Positions 1-10,600 of a stretch of 64,000 nt of DNA are shown one piece after another. Source of the DNA: Sphingobium limneticum (GTDB lineage: Bacteria > Pseudomonadota > Alphaproteobacteria > Sphingomonadales > Sphingomonadaceae); NCBI RefSeq assembly GCF_008710155.1, contig NZ_VYPZ01000006.1:166077-230076 (forward strand), in the 5' to 3' direction. Below the pieces are notes generated by a model. The model was not told the origin of the DNA, did not search any database, and saw only the letters and a list, made by a program, of their open reading frames with translations. Position 1 is the stretch's first letter. Each line of letters opens with the position of its first letter. The position numbers were made by a program, and so were the translations under genes.

Positions 1-770
1 CCGACGCGGCTGGCCGCGCCGTTGGGACCACGGAACACGATCGGGCAACGCATCTGGCCGCCGGACATGTAGTTGGTCTTGGCCGCCGAGTTGATGATGT
101 GGTCGATCGCCTGCATGGCGAAATTGAACGTCATGAACTCGATGACCGGGCGCAAGCCGCCCATGGCCGCGCCCGCACCGATGCCGGCAAAGCCATATTC
201 GGTGATCGGCGTGTCGATGACGCGCTTGTCGCCAAATTCGTCGAGCAGGCCCTGCGTCACCTTGTACGCGCCCTGATATTCGGCGACTTCCTCGCCCATC
301 ACGAAAACGCGCTCGTCCTTGCGCATTTCTTCGGCCATCGCGTCGCGCAGCGCTTCGCGGACCGTCGTCTTGACGAACTCGGTGCCTTCGGGAAGGTCCG
401 GATCCTGCACGGTCGCGCGGGCTTCGGACGCCAGCTTGGACGTGCCGCTTTCGGCCTTCTTGGGGGCTTCGGCGTCGGCCTTGGGGGCTTCGGCAGCCTT
501 GGGCGCTGGTGCAGGCGCTTCTTCGCCGCCTTCGCCCGCCATCGTGGCGATCACGGTGCCGACCTTCACGCCTTCGCTGCCTTCGGCGATCAGGATCTTG
601 CCGATCTGGCCTTCATCGACGGCTTCGAATTCCATCGTCGCCTTGTCGGTTTCGATTTCCGCCAGGATATCGCCCGACTTCACTTCGTCGCCTTCCTTCA
701 CCAGCCATTTGGCCAGCGTGCCCTCTTCCATCGTCGGCGAGAGCGCCGGCATCTTGATTTCGATACCCAT
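1..770 (-). CDS. pdhB: Pyruvate dehydrogenase E1 beta (lipoyl-fused), partial
   Basis: The beta subunit of pyruvate dehydrogenase E1 decarboxylates pyruvate with thiamine diphosphate and passes the acetyl group to lipoamide. Only the first 256 codons are inside the window; the gene runs off the left edge. Residues 1-80 form a biotinyl/lipoyl domain with the lipoylation motif DKATMEFE (Lys43). An Ala/Pro/Lys-rich linker follows, and then the transketolase-type pyrimidine domain ([22 protein letters not shown]). An N-terminal lipoyl domain on E1-beta is typical of alphaproteobacteria. The ATG shares its A with the pdhA stop (TAATG), so the two genes are translationally coupled. Identification is firm; the C-terminal half is not visible. 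Confidence 0.95.
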   Translation of the reverse strand, partial: MGIEIKMPALSPTMEEGTLAKWLVKEGDEVKSGDILAEIETDKATMEFEAVDEGQIGKILIAEGSEGVKVGTVIATMAGEGGEEAPAPAPKAAEAPKADAEAPKKAESGTSKLASEARATVQDPDLPEGTEFVKTTVREALRDAMAEEMRKDERVFVMGEEVAEYQGAYKVTQGLLDEFGDKRVIDTPITEYGFAGIGAGAAMGGLRPVIEFMTFNFAMQAIDHIINSAAKTNYMSGGQMRCPIVFRGPNGAASRV

Positions 771-1849
771 TAATATTGCTCCACCAACACGTCGGTATAG
801 AGTTCAGCCAGTTCCGGTTCGGGCGAGGTTTCGGCGAAGTCGGCGGCTTCCGCCACGACCTTGCGAATGTCCTGATCGATCAGCTTGATATCGTCTTCGC
901 TGACGCCAGCTTCGAGCAGGTACTTCTTGACGCCCTCGATCGGGTCGGACTTGTCGCGCATCGCCTGCACTTCTTCACGCGAGCGATATTTGGCCGGGTC
1001 GGACATGGAGTGACCGCGATAGCGGTAGGTCTTCATTTCCAGCAGGATCGGGCCATTGCCCTCCTGCACCCATTTCAGCGCTTCTTCGGTCGCGCCGCGT
1101 ACGGCCAGCACGTCCATGCCGTCGACCTGGATGCCGGGGATGCGGAAGCTTTCGCCACGGCGATACAGCTGGTCTTCCGACGACGCGCGGTTGACGCTGG
1201 TGCCCATGGCGTACTGGTTGTTTTCGATCACGAAGATGATCGGCAACTTCCACAGCTCGGCCATGTTGAACGATTCATAGACCTGGCCCTGGTTGGCCGC
1301 GCCGTCACCGAAGTAAGCGACGCAGACGCCGCCATCTCCATTATATTTGTGCGCGAAGCCCAGGCCCGCGCCCAGCGACACCTGCGCACCGACGATGCCA
1401 TGGCCGCCGAAGAATTTATGTTCGACGCTGAACATATGCATCGAACCGCCCTTGCCGCGCGAGATACCCGCTTCACGGCCGGTCAGTTCGGCCATGATGA
1501 CCTTGGGGTCGATGCCATAGGCCAGCATGTGGCCATGGTCGCGATAGCCGGTGATGACGCTGTCCTTGCCGGGCACGAGCGCCGACTGGATGCCGACGGC
1601 AACCGCTTCCTGACCGATATAGAGGTGGCAGAAGCCGCCGATGAAGCCCAGGCCGTACAATTGGCCGGCCTTTTCCTCGAAACGGCGGATGAGAACCATC
1701 TGCCGGTAGAATTCCAGCAGCTCTTCCTTGCTGGCCTTGTAATCGGTCGGCGTTTCCGGGCGCGGCCGGTTATGGTCCGCACCGGCAGCGGCGGGTGCAG
1801 CCGCCTTTGCCTTTGCGCTTGCAGCGCGCGGCGTGGTTGGTTTCGCCAA
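770..1849 (-). CDS. pdhA: Pyruvate dehydrogenase E1 component alpha subunit
   Basis: The alpha subunit binds thiamine diphosphate and, with the downstream beta subunit, forms the E1 heterotetramer feeding acetyl-CoA into the TCA cycle. The thiamine diphosphate motif is visible as [17 protein letters not shown] followed by ENN, and the phosphorylation-loop region reads [15 protein letters not shown] chose the TTG at 1849 ([10 protein letters not shown], 359 aa) because AAGGA sits 8 bases upstream and family members start near here. The frame stays open to an ATG at 1921, which would add 24 residues with no family support. The first 40 residues are an Ala/Lys/Pro-rich low-complexity leader. It is co-transcribed with pdhB. 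Confidence 0.93.
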   Translation of the reverse strand: MAKPTTPRAASAKAKAAAPAAAGADHNRPRPETPTDYKASKEELLEFYRQMVLIRRFEEKAGQLYGLGFIGGFCHLYIGQEAVAVGIQSALVPGKDSVITGYRDHGHMLAYGIDPKVIMAELTGREAGISRGKGGSMHMFSVEHKFFGGHGIVGAQVSLGAGLGFAHKYNGDGGVCVAYFGDGAANQGQVYESFNMAELWKLPIIFVIENNQYAMGTSVNRASSEDQLYRRGESFRIPGIQVDGMDVLAVRGATEEALKWVQEGNGPILLEMKTYRYRGHSMSDPAKYRSREEVQAMRDKSDPIEGVKKYLLEAGVSEDDIKLIDQDIRKVVAEAADFAETSPEPELAELYTDVLVEQY

Positions 1850-1905
1850 GGCTATTATCCTTTTGCGTGGGGGTAGGATGGAAGGAAGTCCGATATAGCG
1901 ATAGA

Positions 1906-1922
1906 GTTGCATATATTGCAAC
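1906..1922. promoter_or_regulatory. Palindrome upstream of pdhA (candidate operator)
   Basis: A perfect inverted repeat, GTTGCA-TATAT-TGCAAC, lies 57 bases before the chosen pdhA start. Its position and symmetry suit a dimeric regulator binding in the pdhAB promoter. The binding protein is not identified; the TTGCA half-site resembles those of some XRE-family regulators of acyl-CoA metabolism, but that is inference. Confidence 0.4.
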
Positions 1923-2092
1923 TGCAGACCCCCGGAATCCGGCCAGAACCAATAGCTGTTACCGAAAATTGATGGCTTTGAACGGCCTAGTCACAGACTG
2001 GCAAAACGCGCTCGCAGCAAAATTACCAACGGAAGGATATGTACGCAAAATCCTTGCGCGGCCGTCACGCATCCGTAACGTCAATGCCCATG

Positions 2093-2404
2093 TCAGTTGA
2101 GCGGCACGACCACTTCGTCATGGTGAATCACCCCCAGCTGACGACGGATCAATTCGTCGCTCAGATCCGGGTCCACGCGGCGTGGATTGAGCAGGTCGAC
2201 ACGATTGCGCAATTCGGCCTGCGCATGGCGGGTCTGCTTCAATTCCGCCTGCGCGACGTGCAACTGGCGCGAATAGTCACCCCATGCCAGCACCCCGTTG
2301 GCGCCCAGCACGACATAGCCGGCGAAGAACAGCAGGAGGAGCAGCGCAATCGCAGGGCCGATAGCCGACCACAGGAGGAGACGAAGTTTCGCGATGTGCG
2401 CCAT
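2093..2404 (-). CDS. ftsB: FtsB/DivIC-family septum formation initiator
   Basis: A small bitopic protein of 103 aa. It has a short cytoplasmic N-terminus, one membrane segment at about residues 9-32 (LLWSAIGPAIALLLLLFFAG), and a periplasmic coiled coil rich in Gln, Glu and Arg (HVAQAELKQTRHAQAELRNR at about 49-68). Its C-terminus, RRQLGVIHHDEVVVPLN, matches the usual FtsB ending (xxLGMVxxDEVVxP). FtsB bridges FtsL and FtsQ in the divisome. The gene lies between eno and pdhA on the same strand, the common arrangement in alphaproteobacteria. A strong terminator separates it from eno, so it probably has its own promoter. Confidence 0.85.
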   Translation of the reverse strand: MAHIAKLRLLLWSAIGPAIALLLLLFFAGYVVLGANGVLAWGDYSRQLHVAQAELKQTRHAQAELRNRVDLLNPRRVDPDLSDELIRRQLGVIHHDEVVVPLN

Positions 2405-2420
2405 AAATCAGAAGAATCAC

Positions 2421-2467
2421 AGGAAAAGGCCGGCCGCAAGCGAAAAATGCATCGCTTGCGGCCGGCC
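2421..2467 (-). terminator. Rho-independent terminator of eno
   Basis: A perfect 15-bp stem (2428-2442 pairing with 2453-2467, arms GGCCGGCCGCAAGCG and its complement) with a 10-base loop is followed on the minus strand by TTTTCCT. It lies just after the eno stop codon and reads in the direction of eno. Confidence 0.9.
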
Positions 2468-2483
2468 GAGTCTTTCTTAACTT

Positions 2484-3818
<1,335 letters not shown>

Positions 3819-3899
3819 TTAGCCAGCGCCTCCCTTATTGGCAATGCAGGGGGTTGCGCAGACGCAAAAAATGCCGATGGTCGAAAATGTAACGGCAAC

Positions 3900-3925
3900 G
3901 GAACTGTAGGCCGCCGCGAGGCATT
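3900..3925 (+). promoter_or_regulatory. Possible general-stress (EcfG-type) promoter
   Basis: GGAAC at 3900-3904 is separated by 17 bases from CATT at 3922-3925. This is close to the alphaproteobacterial EcfG consensus GGAAC-N16/17-CGTT, with one mismatch in the -10. It sits 65 bases before the DUF883-like gene. It is a single-site match and could be chance. Confidence 0.35.
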
Positions 3926-3989
3926 TGAACCATGATGCCCGCCGGCCTTGCCGGCCCCATGCCGAATTTGAAAGGGAGATACGAGGACC

Positions 3990-4619
3990 ATGGCCGACAC
4001 ACCGGAAACCCCGCCCGTCAAGCGCGTGAAGAAGACGGCTGTCGTCAAGCCGACGAAGGCGAAGGCGGCCAAGTCGCCGATTGCCAGCCCCTCCTCGCCC
4101 GCCGTGAAGACCGCCCCGGTCAAGAAGGCCGCGATCCGCAAGGCGCCCGCAGTGAAGAAGCCCGGCAATGGCGCCGCCTCGCATGGCTGGACCGCGCAGA
4201 TCGCACCGATCAAGGCGCAGGCTGAAAAGGCGGCCAAGGTCGCCACCGACAAGTTCAACGCGGTCGATTGGAAGGCGCATATCGACCCGATCAAGGAACA
4301 GGCCGGCAAGACCGCCAAGTCCGCCGCCGGCGTCGCCAAGGACAAGACCGGCACCACGCTGCAAAGCCTGGCCAAGCTGATTTCCGACACGGCCGGCACG
4401 GTCGATTCCAAACTCGGCCCGCAATATGGCGACTATGCCCGTCAGGCGGCGGAATCGGTCGCTGGTGCGGCGGATTCGCTGGATGCCAAGGATGTCGACC
4501 AGCTGATCGGCGAAGCGCGCGATTTCGTGCGGAAAAGCCCGGCGGTCGCGATCGGCGCGGCGGCCGTGGTCGGCTTCGTGCTGATGCGCCTTGCCAAGGG
4601 ATCGGACGACAAGGCGTAA
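3990..4619 (+). CDS. YqjD/ElaB-like (DUF883-type) membrane-anchored protein
   Basis: A 209-aa basic, Ala/Lys-rich protein. Residues 1-60 are a low-complexity tail of KK, PVK and APAVKK motifs that could bind nucleic acid or ribosomes. Residues 65-180 are amphipathic helix resembling DUF883 and apolipoprotein-like repeats (KAQAEKAAKVATDKF, KEQAGKTAKSAAGVAKDK). The C-terminal portion, GEARDFVRKSPAVAIGAAAV then VGFVLMRLAK, is the DUF883 membrane anchor with its preceding RxxVRxxP-like segment. In E. coli, YqjD is an inner-membrane, ribosome-binding, stationary-phase protein. Here it heads a run of four related genes. The family link is by composition and the C-terminal motif, so the function is inferred. 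Confidence 0.65.
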   Translation: MADTPETPPVKRVKKTAVVKPTKAKAAKSPIASPSSPAVKTAPVKKAAIRKAPAVKKPGNGAASHGWTAQIAPIKAQAEKAAKVATDKFNAVDWKAHIDPIKEQAGKTAKSAAGVAKDKTGTTLQSLAKLISDTAGTVDSKLGPQYGDYARQAAESVAGAADSLDAKDVDQLIGEARDFVRKSPAVAIGAAAVVGFVLMRLAKGSDDKA

Positions 4620-4681
4620 GCCTTCGTTCGATCGCATATTCCGACCGACGCACAGGCCCGCAAGGCGGGGCGGAGGGCTAA

Positions 4682-5086
4682 TTGACTGACGAACCAGCGG
4701 ATACGGCGGCAACGCTGCCGACCGATGGGCAGCCCGACGGCGCGCCCGAAGATCATGCGCGCGACGAAAGCGTGAAAGAGGTGTTGGCGCGGCTCTATGC
4801 CGACGGCCGCGCCTATGCCGCCGCCGAAGCGGAAAAGCAGAAGCTGCGCGCCGGCATCATCGGTACTGGCGTGCGCAACGCCGCCATCTTTGCCGTGGTC
4901 GCGCTCATGCTCGCCTTTGCCAGCATCATCGCCTTGTTGGTGGGTCTGGTGATCGCACTTTCCCAACTGATGGCGCCGATCTGGGCCACGTTGATCGTGG
5001 TGGGCGGCGGATTGCTTGTCACCCTGCTGCTGCTGCTCGCCGCCAAGGGCTGCATCACGCGCATGAAGAAGGCGATCGCGCCATGA
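4682..5086 (+). CDS. YqjE-like (holin-X superfamily) membrane protein
   Basis: A 134-aa protein with an acidic N-terminus, an amphipathic helix with AAAEAEKQKLRAG at about 40-52, and two adjacent membrane segments at about 55-85 and 95-120. A short basic end, KGCITRMKKAIAP, follows. This matches the phage_holin_3_6/YqjE type found beside DUF883 genes. It is not a phage gene here. The start is a TTG at 4682 with GGAGG a few bases upstream. It overlaps the next gene by 4 bases (ATGA). The role is probably an envelope stress or membrane-organising one, inferred from the E. coli yqjCDEK arrangement. Confidence 0.6.
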   Translation: MTDEPADTAATLPTDGQPDGAPEDHARDESVKEVLARLYADGRAYAAAEAEKQKLRAGIIGTGVRNAAIFAVVALMLAFASIIALLVGLVIALSQLMAPIWATLIVVGGGLLVTLLLLLAAKGCITRMKKAIAP

Positions 5087-5406
5087 ATCTGGAAAGCCGC
5101 TATCGCGCCGCCTGCGATCGGGCCGACACCGCAAAAGGCCGCCTCCAGCTGACGGCGGAAGAGGCCAAGGCCCGTATCACCCCTGCCCGGCTGAAGCAGG
5201 ATGCGAAGGACAAGGCGAGTGGCGCGGTGCGAGGCGGCATCGCCCGGATCGCGGCCAAGGCGCAGCAGCGCCCCGTCGCAATCGGCGCAGCAGCCACCGC
5301 CTTCGGCCTCTTTCTCTTCCGTCGCCCGCTGGCGGCACTTTTCGGGCGGCTGTACGTTCGTTTCAGGAACATAGACGCAGATATTTCGGAGAATGATGAT
5401 GGCTGA
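5083..5406 (+). CDS. Small Ala/Lys-rich protein of the yqjDE-like cluster
   Basis: A 107-aa basic protein overlapping the YqjE-like gene by 4 bases and the next gene by 8. The N-terminal two-thirds is helical and charged (ESRYRAACDRADTAKGRL, ARLKQDAKDKASGAVRGG). The C-terminal part has a short hydrophobic segment, VAIGAAATAFGLFLF at about 65-80, then an Arg-rich end. In position and composition it resembles YqjK, which follows yqjE in E. coli, but I see no diagnostic motif. The function is unknown; the operon position suggests joint action with its neighbours at the membrane. Confidence 0.55.
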   Translation: MNLESRYRAACDRADTAKGRLQLTAEEAKARITPARLKQDAKDKASGAVRGGIARIAAKAQQRPVAIGAAATAFGLFLFRRPLAALFGRLYVRFRNIDADISENDDG

Positions 5407-6028
5407 CATCCGCGCCCAGATCACCCGCGTTCGCGAGGCCGCCAATGATGCGGCCATCAATGCGACGGACAAGATCAAGGACACCACCGACAAGGCCCGC
5501 GAAAGCGCCGGCGACCTGATCCAGACCGGCCGCGACAAGGCGAGCGAAGCTTACGGGGACGCTAAGGACCGGACCCAGCGCGTCGCAACCCGCGCCAATG
5601 AAATCGTCCAGGAACATCCGATCGTCGCCGTGGCCGGCGCCGTTGCCGTGGGCGCCGTCGTCGCCTGGATGTTCCCCAAGAGCCGCCGCGTGATGAAGGC
5701 GCTGCCGGGCCTGGCCGTGACCGCCGGGTCGCGCGTGCTGGAAGCCGCCGTGGCCGCCCGCGCCGCCGCTGCGGAAGGCGCCGAAACGGTCAAGCAGGGT
5801 GCGTCCAGCGCTCTCCATTCCGCCGCCGACAGCGCAGGCGGCATCAGAAAGAGCGCGGCCAACGCCCTTCATGCGGCCAGCGACGTCGCGGCCGATGCGC
5901 GCGACAGCGTGGCGTCCGCCGACCTGCCGGCCAAGGCATCCAAGCTCGCCGATGAAGTCACCGCGCTGGTCGCGGCCAAGGTCGACGCGCTCAGCGACGC
6001 CATCAAGGCACGATTGCCCAAAAACTAA
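5399..6028 (+). CDS. DUF883-like helical protein with central membrane segment
   Basis: A 209-aa protein. Residues 1-70 are amphipathic helix with KDTTDKARESAGDLIQTGRD-type repeats like YtxH or LEA proteins. EHPIVAVAGAVAVGAVVAWMF at about 75-95 is a single membrane segment of the DUF883 type. The rest is a long Ala-rich helix (KQGASSALHSAADSAGGIRK, SADLPAKASKLADEVTALV). Three consecutive ATGs occur at 5393, 5396 and 5399; I chose 5399 because GGAG lies 7 bases upstream. It is the last gene of the four-gene cluster and is probably a paralogue of the first. The function is unknown. Confidence 0.6.
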   Translation: MADIRAQITRVREAANDAAINATDKIKDTTDKARESAGDLIQTGRDKASEAYGDAKDRTQRVATRANEIVQEHPIVAVAGAVAVGAVVAWMFPKSRRVMKALPGLAVTAGSRVLEAAVAARAAAAEGAETVKQGASSALHSAADSAGGIRKSAANALHAASDVAADARDSVASADLPAKASKLADEVTALVAAKVDALSDAIKARLPKN

Positions 6029-6031
6029 TCG

Positions 6032-6052
6032 CGATTGCGGCAAACGCAATCG
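6032..6052. terminator. Hairpin after the yqjDE-like cluster
   Basis: A perfect 8-bp stem, CGATTGCG-GCAAA-CGCAATCG, starts 4 bases after the stop codon of the last cluster gene. There is no T-run, so it may be a mRNA 3' end stabiliser or a weak terminator. Confidence 0.4.
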
Positions 6053-6133
6053 ACGCTTGCCGCTCCTCTCCTTGGCTGATGCCAGCGACGATGCTAAGGC
6101 GTCGCCATCAGCCACAGGAGAATATAAAAAGCC

Positions 6134-6355
6134 ATGAGCAAAATGCATCTGGTGATGGGCGGCCGCGTAACCAACCCGCAGACGCTGGAATTTCAAGATC
6201 TGTCCGCCGTCGATCTGGTTGGCGTCTATCCCGACTATGCTTCGGCTGAAAAGGCCTGGCGCAGCGCCGCGCAGCGCACGGTCGACGATGCCGAAATGCG
6301 CTATGTGATCGTGCATCTGCACCGTCTGCTCGAACCGGAATTGCCGAGCGCCTAA
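6134..6355 (+). CDS. DUF4170 family protein
   Basis: A 73-aa protein (MSKMHLVMGGRV, then LVGVYPDYASAEKAWRSAAQ and MRYVIVHLHRLLEP) with the length and pattern of the DUF4170 family, common in alphaproteobacteria. A GGRV turn, a helix with a central Trp, and a final beta strand are visible. It has no signal peptide or membrane segment and probably acts in the cytoplasm. CAGGAG lies 14-19 bases upstream of the ATG. It stands alone between the yqjDE-like cluster and a repeat. The function is not known. Confidence 0.65.
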   Translation: MSKMHLVMGGRVTNPQTLEFQDLSAVDLVGVYPDYASAEKAWRSAAQRTVDDAEMRYVIVHLHRLLEPELPSA

Positions 6356-6363
6356 CAGTTCAT

Positions 6364-6432
6364 CCGTTCGCTTCGAGCGAAGTCGAGAAGCGCCCAGCGC
6401 TATCATGTCTCGACTTCGCTCGACACGAACGG
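6364..6432. repeat. Inverted repeat pair (CGTTCG/TCGAGCGAAG family)
   Basis: Arms 6364-6388 and 6408-6432 are 25-base inverted copies with two mismatches (CCGTTCGCTTCGAGCGAAG inward). Each arm also contains its own short palindrome, TTCGAGCGAA. It lies between convergent genes and may act as a bidirectional terminator. A single related half-site is at about 38690-38712. Confidence 0.8.
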
Positions 6433-6474
6433 GCGTTTATCCAGCCAATCTGAAAATCTTCGCCCAGACGGGCG

Positions 6475-7134
6475 TTACTGCACCGCCCGCGGCTTCTTCC
6501 GAAACCGCCAGCGCAGCAAGGGCCGCGTCATAGCCAGCCCCACGATAAAGCCGCCGATATGCGCGGCAATCGCGATCTTCCCCAATTCGTTCATACCGGC
6601 ACCGCTGGCGATCCCGATCATCAACTGCACCGCGATCCAGCCGGCCGCCAGCCACAAGAGCCGCACCAGATTGGCCGAAAAAGGCCCGAAAGCGCGCACC
6701 TGCTGCTGGCTGTACAGCAGCGCATAGGGCGCGATGATCGCGGAAATGGCGCCGCTCGCGCCCACCATCGGATTGGTCGAGCCGGGATCGATCGCCCATT
6801 GCGCCAGACAGGCGCCATAGGCCCCGACGATGTAGAGGGCCAAAGTCCCGCCCCAGCCCAGCACATGCTCCACCTGCCGGCCGCAGAACAGCAGCATCAG
6901 CAGGTTGAAGCCGATATGCAGCCAACCAGCATGGATGAAGGTGCAACTGAGCGGCGTCAGCCAGGCCGGCACGGCGGCCATGCCATCCAGCAACGCACCG
7001 TCACCTAGCCGCGCGGGAATGAAGCCGCCGATGATGGCGGCATTATCCACCTGCCCCGTTAGAAACAGCAGCAGGAACGCGGCGAAAGTGATCGCCGCGA
7101 TCCCGTTGGTCAATCGTCCGGCCGGCAGTTTCAC
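6475..7134 (-). CDS. Rhomboid family intramembrane serine protease
   Basis: A 219-aa integral membrane protein with about six hydrophobic segments. Rhomboids cleave transmembrane substrates inside the bilayer. The catalytic serine is in the motif VGASGAISA at about 124-132 and the catalytic His in IAAHIGGF at about 190-197. The conserved loop HAGWLHIGFNLLMLL is at about 68-82, and its His and Asn help form the oxyanion site. The start is GTG at 7134, two bases after the greA stop, so it is the last gene of a greA-rhomboid transcript. Substrates are unknown. The length suits the minimal bacterial six-helix form. Confidence 0.88.
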   Translation of the reverse strand: MKLPAGRLTNGIAAITFAAFLLLFLTGQVDNAAIIGGFIPARLGDGALLDGMAAVPAWLTPLSCTFIHAGWLHIGFNLLMLLFCGRQVEHVLGWGGTLALYIVGAYGACLAQWAIDPGSTNPMVGASGAISAIIAPYALLYSQQQVRAFGPFSANLVRLLWLAAGWIAVQLMIGIASGAGMNELGKIAIAAHIGGFIVGLAMTRPLLRWRFRKKPRAVQ

Positions 7135-7136
7135 GG

Positions 7137-7613
7137 TCAGATGAAATCGATCTTGTCGACCTGGTAGAATTTGTCGCCCGACGGGACGGACACTTCCACA
7201 TCTTCGCCGACGGTACGGCCGATCAGCGCACGGCCCAGCGGGCTGTTATACGAAATCATGCCCTGCTTGGCGTCCGCTTCTGCCTGGCCGACAATCTGGT
7301 ATTTCACCGGCTTGTCGTCTTCGTCCAGCAGCGTCACGGTCGCGCCGAAGATGATCTTGTCACCCGACAGCGTCGTGGGGTCGATCACCTGCGCACGCGA
7401 CAGCTTGTCTTCCAGGTCGTTGATGGTCGCTTCGACCTGACCCTGGCGCTCCTTGGCCGCGTGATATTCCGCGTTTTCCGACAAATCGCCATGCGCGCGC
7501 GCTTCTTCGATGGCGTCCACGATCAAGGGCCGTTCGGCCTTCAATTCGCGGAGCTGCGTGTTGAGCTTGTCATAGCCCATTTGCAGCATCGGCATCTTCT
7601 CGACGGTCGCCAT
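7137..7613 (-). CDS. greA: Transcription elongation factor GreA
   Basis: GreA enters the RNA polymerase secondary channel and stimulates transcript cleavage, rescuing arrested complexes. At 158 aa it has the full-length two-domain form. The N-terminal coiled coil carries the acidic tip [18 protein letters not shown] at about 38-55, which holds the catalytic Asp and Glu. The C-terminal FKBP-like domain includes [20 protein letters not shown]. It lies downstream of carB on the same strand, the usual carA-carB-greA order in proteobacteria. An 82-bp gap after carB leaves room for a separate promoter. It is followed after 2 bases by a rhomboid protease gene. Confidence 0.97.
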   Translation of the reverse strand: MATVEKMPMLQMGYDKLNTQLRELKAERPLIVDAIEEARAHGDLSENAEYHAAKERQGQVEATINDLEDKLSRAQVIDPTTLSGDKIIFGATVTLLDEDDKPVKYQIVGQAEADAKQGMISYNSPLGRALIGRTVGEDVEVSVPSGDKFYQVDKIDFI

Positions 7614-7695
7614 TCCCTAAAATCCTTCGTCAAAACTTCCCTGTGGCGGCCCCTTCTTCAGGAACCGCCCCGCAGCATCATTCCTGTGCAGGGGA

Positions 7696-10600
7696 TCAAG
7701 CGTGCGACAGGGGATAATAGGACTGGAGCGAGCGCACTTCAAGGGGATGGCCCCGCAAAGCCTCGATCGCGTCCGCCGCAGCGACGCTGGCGGCCGCCGT
7801 AGTGAAGCTCGCCACCTTCTGGCGCAGCGCGCTGGTACGGATCGCCTTGCTGTCCTTGAGCGACTGCCAGCCCTCGGTCGTGTTGAAGATCAACTGCACA
7901 TCGCCATCGGTGATCTTGTCCACGATATGCGGACGACCCTCGGCGACCTTGTTCACCTTCTCCACCGCGATACCATGGTCCGCCAGATAATCGGCCGTGC
8001 CACCGGTCGCGATCAGCTTGAAGCCCATCGCCACCAGCTTGGCAGCCGCCGGCAGGATGACCGGCTTGTCCGTGTCCTTGAGCGAAATGAACACCGTGCC
8101 GCTGGTCGGCAACACGGTACCCGCGCCGATCTGCGCCTTGGCGAAGGCGATCGCGAAATTGCTATCGATCCCCATGACTTCGCCGGTGCTCTTCATTTCC
8201 GGTGACAGGACCGGATCGACGCCGGGGAAGCGGTTGAACGGGAAGACCGCTTCCTTCACCGCCACATGGCTGATCGCATTGCGGTCGATCCTGGGCAGAT
8301 CCTTGATCTTCTCGCCCGCCATCACGCGGCTGGCGATCTTGGCAATCGGCGTGCCGATCGCCTTGGCGACGAAGGGCACCGTGCGGCTGGCGCGCGGATT
8401 GACTTCGATCAGATAGACGACGCCGTCCTTCACAGCGAACTGGATGTTCATCAGGCCGCGCACCGACAGGGCGTGGGCCAGCACTTCGGTCTGGCGCTCG
8501 ATTTCCGCGATGATCTCGTCCGACAGGCTGTAGGGCGGCAGCGAACAGGCGCTGTCGCCGGAATGGACGCCCGCTTCCTCGATATGCTGCAACACGCCGG
8601 CCACGACCACATCGTCGCCATCGCACAGCGCATCGACATCGACCTCGATCGCGTCGCGCAGATATTGGTCGATCAGCACCGGCGAGTCGCCCGATACCTT
8701 GACCGCCGTGGTGATATATTCCTCCAGCTGCGCCTGACCGTCGACAATCTCCATCGCCCGGCCACCCAGCACATAGCTGGGCCGCATCAGGACGGGATAA
8801 CCGATGCGATTGGCGACTGCGATCGCTTCCTCACGGCTGCGCGCGATGCCGTTGGCCGGCTGGCGCAGCTTCAGCTTGTCGATCAGCGCGGCGAAACGCT
8901 CGCGATCTTCGGCCAGGTCGATGGCATCGGGACTGGTGCCCAGGATCGGGATGCCCGCATCCTCCAGCGCCTGCGCCAGCTTGAGCGGCGTCTGCCCGCC
9001 AAACTGCACCAGCACGCCCGCCAGCGTCCCGTTCGACATTTCGACGGCGAGAATTTCCAGCACGTCTTCGGCCGTCAGCGGCTCGAAATAGAGGCGGTCG
9101 GACGTGTCATAGTCGGTCGACACGGTTTCCGGGTTGCAGTTCACCATGATCGTTTCATAGCCGACCTCGCTCAACGCGAAGCAGGCATGGACGCAGCAAT
9201 AGTCGAACTCGATCCCCTGCCCGATCCGGTTCGGCCCGCCGCCCAGGATTACGACCTTCTTGCGATCGGTCGGCGCGGCTTCATTCTCCGCCTCGCCGAA
9301 CAGCGGCGCTTCATAGGTCGAATACATGTAGGGCGTCTTCGCCTCGAACTCGGCGGCGCAGGTGTCGATGCGCTTGAAGACGGGGCGCACGCCCAGCTTG
9401 TGGCGCAGCTTGCGCACTTCATCCTCCGTCACGCCGCCGGTCATCGCCTTGACCGCTTCGTGGATCAGGCCCGACCCGCGTGCGATCCCGCGCTCCATGC
9501 CGCGCAGATTGGCCGACTTTAGCGCCAGATAGGCGAGCCGCTTGTCGGAAAAGCCCATGGATTTCAGGCGGCGCATGCCGTCCGCATCCTGCGGCAGGCC
9601 ATTGGCCAGCACTTCGCCTTCCGCATCGACGATTTCCTTGATCCGCTCCAGGAACCAGGGGTCGAACTTGGCGATATTGTGGATTTCCTGAACGGAAAGC
9701 CCCTCACGCAGCGCCTGCGCGGCGACCAGCAGCCGGTCGGGCGTCGCCTGCGCCAGCGCGGCGACGATATCGTCCTTGGGCGCGCCGACCAGATGATCGA
9801 CATTGTTGAAGCCGGAGAGGCCGGTTTCCAGACCGCGCAGCGCCTTCTGCATCGATTCATGGATGTTGCGGCCGATCGCCATGACTTCGCCGACGGACTT
9901 CATCGCCGTGCCCAGCAGCGGCTCGGCGCCCTTGAACTTTTCGAAGGCGAAGCGCGGGATCTTCGTCACGACATAGTCGATGGTCGGTTCGAACGACGCC
10001 GGGGTCGCGCCAGTGATGTCGTTGGTGATCTCGTCCAGCGTATAGCCCACGGCCAGCTTCGCCGCGACCTTGGCGATCGGGAAGCCGGTGGCCTTCGACG
10101 CCAGCGCGGACGAGCGCGATACACGCGGGTTCATCTCGATCACGATCAGGCGGCCGTCCTTCGGATTGACCGAGAACTGCACGTTGGAACCGCCTGTTTC
10201 CACGCCGATTTCACGCAGCACCGCGATGCTCGCGTTGCGCATGATCTGATATTCCTTGTCGGTCAGCGTCAGCGCCGGCGCGACGGTGATGGAGTCGCCC
10301 GTATGGACGCCCATCGGATCGACATTTTCGATCGAACAGATGATGATGCAATTGTCGTTGCGGTCCCGCACGACTTCCATCTCATATTCTTTCCAGCCGA
10401 TCAGCGATTCCTCGATCAGCACCTCGGTCGTCGGCGACGCGTCCAGGCCACCGCGCACGATGTTGACAAACTCTTCGCGATTATAGGCGATGCCGCCGCC
10501 GGTGCCGCCCATGGTGAAGCTGGGGCGGATGATCGAGGGAAGGCCGGTAAATTCCAGCGCCTCCAGCGCCTCTTCCATCGTGTGGGCGATGCGCGAGCGG

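Noticed and set aside
4682..5086. Phage holin
   Set aside because: The two-helix pattern resembles holins, but there is no endolysin or other phage gene, and it sits between YqjD-like genes where YqjE belongs.
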